Source: Heliopora coerulea
Lineage: Eukaryota > Cnidaria > Anthozoa > Scleralcyonacea > Helioporidae
Length of the DNA: 64,000 bases
Assembly: GCA_030142905.1 (NCBI GenBank)
Contig: JASJOG010000015.1
Coordinates: 3,036,501 to 3,100,500 of the forward strand
Reading direction: 5' to 3'
A program made the position numbers and the translations under genes. Shown here piece by piece: positions 57,901 through 64,000 of the stretch. The first letter of the stretch is position 1, and every line of letters starts with the position of its first letter. The notes below the pieces were generated by a model. That model was not told where the DNA came from. It was given only the letters and a program-made list of their open reading frames with translations, and did no database searches.

Positions 57901-60900
57901 TGAGCGAATTGCGTGAACACCTGAAAAACAAAACGATAAGAGAAATGGAAGTGCATCTGAAGAAGAAAATTGGTGTGGATAAAAGGAATTCAATACAAGA
58001 AGGCTAGAAAACGTTAGCTAAGGCGGGGTTAGGGATTAGAGTGGGTGGGATGGGGAGGACGAGAGGAAAGGAGAGGACGAGGAAGGGAAAGGGATAGGGA
58101 AAGTAAGAGGGAAAGGGAGAGGGAAAGGGAGAGGGAAAAGGAGATGAACAGTGAAAGGAAATGAGGGGAAGGGGAAGAAAAAAGGAAAGGAAAAGGGAAA
58201 GAAAAGGGAAAGGGAAATCGAAATCGAAAGGGAAAGGGAAAAGGAAAAGCAAAAGAGAAAAGGAAAGAAAATAGGAATAAGAAAGGGAAATGGGAAAGGG
58301 GAAAGAGAATAGGAAAACAAAAGGGAAGGGAAAGGGAAAAGGAAATGAATTAGGAAAAGGAAAGGAATAGGGAAAAGAAAAGTGAAAGGGAAAGGGAAAA
58401 GAAAAAGGAAAGGGAGAGAAAAAGAGAAAAGGAAAAGGAGAGAGAGAGAAAAAGAGAAAAGGAAAGGGAAAGGAAATAGGAAAGGGAAAGGGAAAAGGAA
58501 AGGGAAGGGAAAAGGAAAGGGAAGGGAAAAGGAAAGGGAAATGTAAAGGGAACGGGAAAGGGAAAAGGAATGGAAAAAGGAAAGGAAAAAGGAAAGGGAA
58601 ACTGAGAGAGAAACGGTGAGGAACAGTGAAAGGAAAGGGGGAAGGAGAAGGAAGAGGGGAAAGGGAAAGGGAAAGGGAAAGGGAAAGGGAAAGGAAAAGG
58701 GAAAGGGAAAGGGAAAGGGAAAGGAAAAGGCAAAAGCAAAGGGAAAAAGAAACGGAAACGGAAAGGGTAAGGAAAAGCTGGAAGATTGGTTCATAGGATA
58801 AGCGAGAAAAAAAAAGATACAAAGCTTCTTACGATCGGGCTCAGCTGCGATTGACGATGCATGGTTAGCAGCTTGGCAGAGTTTATTAGAGTGATCCATG
58901 AACGCTTGCTGACATTGTTTCAAGCGACTCATTGCCTGATTGTAGTTTAACAAACTACCATCCTGTAAGAAACGAACGAAAAGTAACGTTACTCGCCTCG
59001 TCGTCACATCGGAGCAACTTCGCCATCAGGTCGGAGCCATCTCGCCAACATATCTGGTGATGTTTTTTCACGTATTCATCGGAACTAAAGAACTCGACTT
59101 TTTAAAACCCGATAAAACACTACAGCTCGTTTATAAAACATTGCCTTTCAAACTCATCCATAATTCGTCAGGAAAAGACAAAGAAAATTAGTACCGAAAC
59201 GAGTTTAGAAATGTGATCTTAATTAGAATAAAATTTTAACAACTTTAAATACGATTTTCTCTTTAAATACGGGTTCTTTTGAGAATTATGATAAGATCAA
59301 TCGGGATATATTTAACAATACTAAGCCTTGCATTTACATTGGACGTATTTGCCTTTTTCACTCAGACTAACAAGAATTTGTGCGGACAAAAATCATGTAA
59401 TCCTTCCAGCTCTAAAAATTCATGGAGGACATTTTTCCTTGGTCCCCCAATGATCGACGTCCATTTTGAGCAGAGTCTGCACTGGAGACGGTAAATATGT
59501 GAAGACAAAGCAGAATGTCTTACCACAATAGGACTGGTCGCAGCAGTAATGAGATTTTGAAGAGGAGCGTCGACATCGGCGAATATGATGCACACGCCAG
59601 CAATAATTGCCACGGTGACACGACGATCGAGATTGTGCAAGCAACGTTGTAGTTTATCGGTTTGCCAGTCAAACTCTTGTCTAGGGGTAATTAAATTCAA
59701 AGTTACGCACAGATAATATTACATACACTCAGAAACCTGGAACATCTGAGTGCCAAAAATATCCTGGCAGTGACTTTCAGAAAATTTTAAAAACTTCTTG
59801 CAGAGATATGCCCTCCAAGCCCCTTTGTTGAACGTCATTTGGTGTAAATAATTTAAAATGATTTAAATAAGCAAAAAAGAACGAAAGCACTGACACGCTG
59901 TCTTTCAAGAGGTCACTGTTGATCAATAGTGCTTTGTAGTTGAAAGGTTTATTGATATAAAACATAGGAAACTGCGTAGACAGTGTTATATAAGACAGAA
60001 AGTTCAAACGTTGGTAAATGCTGTGACTGATCGCAAAGAATTCAAACGTTTCGAGCAAAGACTCTTCGTTCAGAAAGAAAGGTTCTTTGCTAAAAATGTG
60101 AGAATTCTTTGCCATCCGTCATGGCAGTTACCAACCTTTGAACTTTCTATCAAAGGTTTATCGTTTTCTAATCAGAGATGGGTGCGGCTGGTAGCACAGA
60201 TAGGAAAGTTTGTCAGTGTCAGATCGAGATATTCAATATAGCAAATACGGAGCGAAGACAACTTATCAATAAATATATATTAAAGCAAAGATACTTTGCT
60301 ACGGAATCTGATCGCTCTACATTAGTGGAGGAGGTTTCCACAGCACCCTTAGACTACTTCTTCAACAAAAATTCAACCACTCCCTCTTTAAAATCTTTGG
60401 CGAGCCACTCGCTTCTTAAATCATTCAGCGATATCCTTACTAAAAATCTCTACCAAACAGCATAAGAATTGTGATGTTTTATACGTATGCTCTCAAGCTA
60501 TTCTACTCAGAAAAACTTTCTGAGTCCATGACGGGAATCGAACCCGTAACCTTCTGATCACCGCTGAAATGCTCGAACCATTAGCTAAACGAACTCAGAT
60601 GGTGAGCGAAGGTTACATTTATGTACTAGTTCGTATTTAATAATAGCACAAGAACTGCTGAGTAAATCTCCCTCAAGCTTTTTTTTTTTTTAATTGAGCA
60701 ATGACAAAGGTGACTATTTCTTCAACAACATTTTCAATCAAGACGTATTGCAGTGCTGAAGTACAAGTCCACTGGAGTTTTACAAAATCAGTCGAATGGG
60801 ATGAAATACATTCTATAATAACATGGCTCTAGCGCTGGAAAGTCTGAAAACAGGTGCCCTAAAATCGGGCGAAAATAGGGACGGCCGAGCCAGGCGGGTT

Positions 60901-63712
60901 GAGGTGCTTCAACTTCCAACTATTTATCAGACTAAAGGGCTATTACATGGGAAAGTTTCAGCCCGGCAGACCGGGTTGAAAAAAGCCCCGATTGCATGAA
61001 ATATTCTAGCCTGGGCTGAAAAAGAAATCGGAAGTGGACCCAGACAGGAATTTGTCGGTAGTCTCTGTTGTTTTGGCAATTTGTATCCCACGCTTGTCAA
61101 TCATCTTTTCAGCCCTGGCTGAAATTTTTTCGTGCGATTACATGGGATTTTTCAGCCCGCGTAGCTGAAACCGGGCTGAAACTTTCTTCACGTAATCACA
61201 AGCACCGTTTTTCAAGTATTTTATAATCAGCCTCTCAGACGCCACTTTTAAAGGTATGAAAGATAACAGAAAGGGAGCAGCTCGGACCTCGAATAACTGT
61301 ACTCGTCTCTGTTCTTACAAAATCAGTTCGATACTTCACTAGTATAGACCACACTCCCAATCATAAAGCAGCAAGTGCTGTCAGTTTTTTCTTGATTTAG
61401 TTCTCATTCATTTACCTGTATCGCTCAGAAGAAGGATTAGCATTAATCGCTTCCTGAGCTTTGTTCAGTTTACCCCTCGTCTCAAGCACCTGAAAAAGAG
61501 ATCAATTTCTAGTATGGCTTAACAGAGCTACCTGCATACTTAAACATATTAAGAAAGAAAAACAATTTCACCTTCTCTTATAAAAATTTCCCATGCAATT
61601 TCATGTATGAAATTGTATTTCATAGGCGAATCGTTTCAATTGCATCAGTGCATTGAAAGTTTCTGATGTAAAATTCATTTTCGTCAGTGAATCTTCCATT
61701 TCATACGTGAAATACATGTTTCGTATACCAACATTTCACATGTGAATTAGTTATTTCATACGCGAAAACATTCCCATTTCATATGTAAAATGAAAATTTC
61801 ACATGTGAAAATGTTCCAATTCCATGTTTTTCACATGTAAAATGACTTGTAAAATTTTCATAAGGGTTATTACCGAATTATACAAACACTCGTGGAAGAA
61901 ACGGTGCAAGAGCTCGTATCCTCCCTTCAAGCCCGTATCCTCACTACGATTATCAGTTTTCCCAAACGTCCACTCATGTTTCTGTAACTCGCCGGAACAA
62001 AAAAATGTTTTTTATCTCCCAATCATTTAATGAGTACGACAAGGAAGTAGTATAATGCCTATTGTTTTGGAACTTCGTAAAACAGTCTAACATATTTCTT
62101 TTAATCAGGTACAATCCATTTTATTTGTATAGGTAACACCGTAGCTTCGAGTGCAATTTGAAAAAACAAAATATACACGTGAGAGTTTTTCAAAGATTAT
62201 CACGCAATAAAAATGACAAAAATGCAAAAGCGCACTCTCAAACCTACATGTTTTGTGGTTTATAAAATTTCCCCGCCAAAAACCTGGCGGTCAGTAAAGA
62301 TCAATGCCTTGCCTGTGAGCAGTGCCAATCGGAAGTTTTCGGACCGCATGTCGGCTTAACCTATCGTATAGTCTTGCACGCATTAGCGTAGCCAAAAGGG
62401 GGCAGGGGGAAGTTGGCCCCCCCACTTTTCGTCTTCACTGGGTCTGTCGGTACATCCAGTACACTTGTCGGTACATATAGTCTGTCGCGGATTCCGTTTG
62501 CGTTTGAATGATCAAATTAGAAAAATTGTTAAATAAGCTCAGGAGAGAGTTAAGTAGGGGAAAGACGTTCAATACAAAATGTTTGTAAGGAATTGTTTTC
62601 GGTTTTTTTGACCGACAAAAATGATAGATCCAGTCAACCCTCTGGACAAAGTGGCTGTGGTAGCGGCGATCTCCGAAAAAGAAGATACATTGGTATATAT
62701 CATAGCTCACGTGATGTGCGCACTTTTGCGTTAAATCATTTTCGAAATTTAATACCATTATAACAGTCAGAGCTAGCAAAGTAGATATAATTTATTCCTT
62801 TATCGAATTTCAAGTTTTTTCTGCCTTCGGTTTGGTTAACTTTGATTTTTCCTTAATATTTGTTGGTACATTGCTAACATCTTGTCGGTACATTTGTCTA
62901 AAATCTCCCCTGCCCCCCTTGTCGAATTCCTGGCTACGCGACTGCAGTTGCACGTAGTGATTTTAAACATAAAATAAGGCTTTCCAACCACGGCTTCAAC
63001 AGTATTTCGGCCTAGCAAAGTTTTCTGGAGAAGCTTAACCCGCTGAACGATTCCCAAAGATCATGAAGACCCTGCATGGAAATGGTTAAGTAAGCCGCGT
63101 GTAATACAAGACGCGGTTGACCAATTCGTCTACAGACTTTATCTCACCTCTTGACACGCTTTTACAATCCGTAGTTTCCTTTTCTGATGGTCGCATTTCT
63201 CAGCTACTGCAAGACTGTTCCTCACTATCGCATCCAGATAATAGTCAAGACCATCTCCCGACGTCAATGATCCTATTGTGGTCTCCGATGGTTTCTATAA
63301 GACAAAATCAAACTTAAAAATCTCCTCACATACCAACATATTCATGACATTGTATGATTACGATTACGCGTGCTTGTCCGTTTTTCAAATACAGATACGA
63401 GTGATTTGAATATAGGTTTATAATTTACATTGTGCTGTGTATAACGTCAGAAAAACGATACATCTTTCATCTATCGCTTATAATTTGCTCTTTTATTGGT
63501 ATTCAACTTTGCAATTATTTCAATGGAAAACTGTAGCTTTCCCCGTGAGAAAAATTCGTGATTTCGTCTTTTATGGTAACCATTACCTGTTCGACACTTG
63601 GTAGCGGGCGATACGTGGCCTCCTGAGCATTGCTCTCCCCTTTGGTTTCCACAGTCTTGATGATTTCCGAACACGCCATTAAAATCTGACCAACAACATA
63701 GTCCCGGCTAGC
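42966..63712 (-). CDS. Vinculin / alpha-catenin superfamily protein, large; 5' end beyond right edge
   Basis: Vinculin-family proteins are helical-bundle adaptors linking adhesion complexes to actin. Exons in order: 63587-63712, 61416-61489, 59524-59680, 58833-58962, 57519-57920, 56066-56218, 55592-55663, 55338-55435, (gap), 53852-54077, 53341-53590, 51930-52136, 51261-51508, 50608-50797, 50001-50301, 49182-49304, 48190-48506, 47564-47911, 46761-46895, 46505-46605, 45970-46072, 44782-44868 and 42966-43154. Phases agree everywhere except across 54078-55337, where a small exon must be missing. Two modules share a motif: IERLTPQIIMASSEIRQNP with LQQEW, and LERLTPQVIAAARGLAG with FQMLRRQW, as in vinculin LTPQVVSAARILLRNP. 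Each leads to a proline-rich linker (exons 55338-55663 and 48190-48506). The tail has AAAQLRDEADKWEDE, IDIAKNVASDCQVIWKFANI, IPTMGTQLSILASVKSA and LVRNAENLMEAVVQTLRV, all matching the vinculin tail. The more than 1,340 residues seen exceed whole vinculin (about 1,066). Confidence 0.85.
43195..43345. repeat. Inverted repeat in the last intron of the vinculin-type gene
   Basis: AAGCATAAGCATAACGACATGCGCAAGCAC..TACTTCATGATTGGTTAATCATTTTG (43200-43260) is mirrored by CAAAATGATTAACCAACCATGAAGTA..TGCGCTTGCGTATGTCGTTATGCTTGTGCTTA (43275-43339). A related single segment with GGACATATGCAAGCACATTAAGCACTTCATGATCAATTG is at 26195-26236. Confidence 0.8.
43566..43990. repeat. Long foldback element, arms near 190 bases
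   Basis: The outer end TTTTGCTGTTCATTACCAGAAAATAT at 43567 is mirrored by ATATTTTCTGGTAATGAACAGCAAAAA ending near 43990. Further inside, GGCATTCTATAGCGCCAACAGACGACCATTAATACCATTCTACTATA is mirrored by TATAGTAGAATGGTGTTAATGGTCGTCTGTTGTCGCTATGGAATGCC. The arms are imperfect in between. It lies in the last intron of the vinculin-type gene. Confidence 0.85.
44485..44565. repeat. Degenerate TGCATTGTAC / TGCACTGTAC repeat
   Basis: About eight copies of a 10-base unit of the type TGCA(C/T)TGTAC, with (GC)ATTG variants continuing to 44660. It lies in the last intron of the vinculin-type gene. Confidence 0.75.
48780..49090. repeat. Pyrimidine-rich TCCTG / TTCTG pentamer repeat
   Basis: TCCTGTCCTGTCCTCTTCTG-type units run for about 250 bases and then fade. 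It lies in an intron of the vinculin-type gene, with pyrimidines on the plus strand, opposite to the AG tracts elsewhere. Confidence 0.85.
50860..51080. repeat. (GGAA)n microsatellite
   Basis: About 220 bases of GGAA/GGAG repeats, the purest at 50958-51066. It lies in the intron between the exons at 51261-51508 and 50608-50797. Confidence 0.95.
52380..52570. repeat. Tandem ATACCA-rich repeat with about 62-base period
   Basis: CATGTTTTATTATCATACTAAACCATACCACATCTTAT occurs twice about 61 bases apart, within a broader run of ACCATAC/ATACCAC units. It lies in an intron of the vinculin-type gene. Confidence 0.75.
53630..53800. repeat. (GGAA)n-like purine tract
   Basis: GGAAGGAAAGAATAAAAGAAGCAA occurs twice, followed by GGGAGGAAGGAAGG runs, all purine on the plus strand. 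It begins about 40 bases upstream of the acceptor of exon 53341-53590, on the intron side. Confidence 0.9.
54078..55337. other. Intron region with an undetected exon expected
   Basis: The exon at 55338-55435 ends in phase 0, while the exon at 53852-54077 must start in phase 1. A short exon that changes phase should lie here on the minus strand. I could not place it with confidence. The only other open content is chance frames and (ACAA)n-like runs near 54890. Confidence 0.5.
56290..56660. repeat. Degenerate AGCAGAGCAC / CACAGC repeat
   Basis: Loose units of GCAGAGCA, AGCACAAC and CACAGCACAG cover about 350 bases. It lies in the intron between exons 57519-57920 and 56066-56218 of the vinculin-type gene. 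A related ACACGA/GACGCAAC run is at 56995-57070. Confidence 0.7.
57105..57275. repeat. Partial copy of the element at 16950-17370
   Basis: CTGTATGCGATTTAC, CCATACAGATCGGACGC and the AATATTTTATCTTTCTTAAAATACG block match 17075-17210 closely. A short inverted repeat around GAATCGATTCTCCTGTGTCCA follows (57280-57325). It lies in an intron of the vinculin-type gene. Confidence 0.7.
58025..58790. repeat. Long (GGGAAA)n purine tract
   Basis: About 765 bases of almost pure A and G on the plus strand, mainly GGGAAAGGGAAA with GAGAGAGA inserts. It lies just downstream of the donor at 58832. It gives false frames of up to 323 codons on the minus strand, rich in Phe, Pro and Ser, which read through from the real exon 58833-58962. 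Confidence 0.95.
59985..60145. repeat. Foldback with GCTGTGACTGATCGCAAAGAATT arms, copy 2
   Basis: Left arm AGAAAGTTCAAACGTTGGTAAATGCTGTGACTGATCGCAAAGAATTC is mirrored by GAATTCTTTGCCATCCGTCATGGCAGTTACCAACCTTTGAACTTTCT. A central pair (AAAGACTCTTCGTTCAG and its imperfect inverse) extends it. It lies in an intron of the vinculin-type gene. Confidence 0.75.
60520..60610 (-). other. tRNA-like sequence or SINE head
   Basis: Reverse-complemented, the stretch starts TGAGTTCGTTTAGC and ends GGACTCA, with seven acceptor pairs (one G-T). It has an A-box-like TTTAGCTAATGGTTCGAGC and a B box in ACGGGTTCGATTCCCGT. Relatives at 1-1215 show it is part of a dispersed family, so a SINE origin is more likely than a working tRNA gene. 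Confidence 0.5.
60942..61196. mobile_element. MITE with ATTACATGGGAAAGTTTCAGCCCGG ends
   Basis: The left end (60942-60966) is matched by inverse CCGGGCTGAAACTTTCTTCACGTAAT at the right. TCAGCCC / GGGCTGA motifs recur four or more times inside. No open frame is present. It lies in the intron between exons 61416-61489 and 59524-59680. Confidence 0.75.
61590..61855. repeat. Array of TTTCACATGTGAAA-type palindromes
   Basis: At least eight variants of TTTCAYRYRTGAAA occur in about 260 bases, including TTTCATGTATGAAAT, TTTCATACGTGAAAT, TTTCACATGTGAATT, TTTCATACGCGAAAA and TTTCACATGTGAAAA. Each is close to self-complementary. Spacing is irregular. It lies in the intron between exons 63587-63712 and 61416-61489. 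Confidence 0.85.
62384..62942. mobile_element. Non-autonomous element with GCGTAGCCA ends
   Basis: The left end TTAGCGTAGCCAAAAGGGGGCAGGGG faces inverse CCCCTGCCCCCCTTGTCGAATTCCTGGCTACGCG at the right. CTTGTCGGTACAT occurs near both ends (62466 and 62881). A frame at 62435-62779 on the minus strand shows no recognisable domain. It lies in an intron of the vinculin-type gene. Confidence 0.65.
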
Positions 63713-64000
63713 CTAAGCAATAAAATTTACAGCACAGCAGTAAGAAAAGTACAGGGATTTCAAAACAAGGAGTCGCGCATCGCAAGCGATGTTCATTAGT
63801 CGTATTTCCAACGCCTATTTTTGCCATAGGTGCAAAGACTCCAGTCAAATATCATCTTGGTTCCTTTTTGTACTTATTAGTCAGACTGCTAGATTTCACA
63901 TTTTTCTGAGGGAGCGTGATTCCAGACGAGGTCCCCCCATCGACAGCATTATACTTCGAACACCTTCAACCAACCCCAGTCGTCGATGGCTTCGGCCGGA
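63713..64000. other. Intron sequence at the right edge
   Basis: This follows the acceptor of exon 63587-63712 and should be intron of the vinculin-type gene, leading to upstream exons outside the window. I see no convincing exon in it. Confidence 0.5.

Noticed and set aside
58004..58822. Open frames of 272 and 323 codons on the minus strand, rich in Phe, Pro, Ser and Leu
   Set aside because: They translate the (GGGAAA)n tract. Only the part upstream of the donor at 58832 (exon 58833-58962) is real coding sequence.
60520..60610. Functional tRNA gene on the minus strand
   Set aside because: The fold is plausible, but several diverged relatives in the window point to a SINE family, and no clear anticodon stem could be assigned.
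1..64000. CRISPR arrays, operons, phage or other bacterial systems
   Set aside because: All genes have spliceosomal introns and metazoan homology. Repeats are microsatellites or transposon-derived, with no repeat-spacer pattern.

Overview
This is animal nuclear DNA, most likely from an anthozoan cnidarian such as a stony coral or sea anemone. All genes are broken into short exons with GT-AG introns. The host proteins are metazoan: a ferlin, PDCD4, a C19orf44/DUF4614 protein, MFSD13A/TMEM180 and a vinculin-superfamily protein. The introns and spacers are filled with small inverted-repeat elements, tRNA-derived SINE-like copies, a LINE tail and microsatellites. There is no operon, CRISPR array or prokaryotic signal. 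The cnidarian assignment is an inference from gene content and repeat style, not a database match. Layout, left to right. (1) 2092-10487, minus strand: the 5' end of a ferlin gene, encoding its first C2 domain (C2A). It has two similar candidate first coding exons, at 10385-10487 and 6143-6257, and runs off the left edge. (2) 12820-23236, minus: a complete PDCD4 gene of 13 coding exons, whose phases all agree and give 443 residues. (3) 23237-23995: a short spacer, probably a divergent promoter. (4) 23996-30142, plus: a complete five-exon C19orf44-like gene (456 residues). (5) 30143-31860: tail-to-tail spacer with a tRNA-like stretch and the 3' end of a LINE. (6) 31861-40573, minus: a complete seven-exon MFSD13A gene (493 residues). 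(7) 42966-63712, minus: at least 22 exons of a vinculin/alpha-catenin superfamily gene whose 5' end lies beyond the right edge. The part seen already exceeds 1,340 residues and has two copies of a helical module followed by a proline-rich linker. I rebuilt the gene models by hand, matching reading frame across each donor and acceptor. The functions belong to separate cell processes: calcium-dependent membrane fusion or repair (ferlin), translation repression through eIF4A (PDCD4), an uncharacterised protein, a membrane transporter-like protein, and actin-linked adhesion (vinculin). No new multi-gene system is evident. The most interesting points are the paired ferlin first exons, the enlarged vinculin-type protein, and several unusual repeat structures: a 61-bp perfect palindrome, an array of CACATGTG-type palindromes, and purine tracts that all lie on the same strand.
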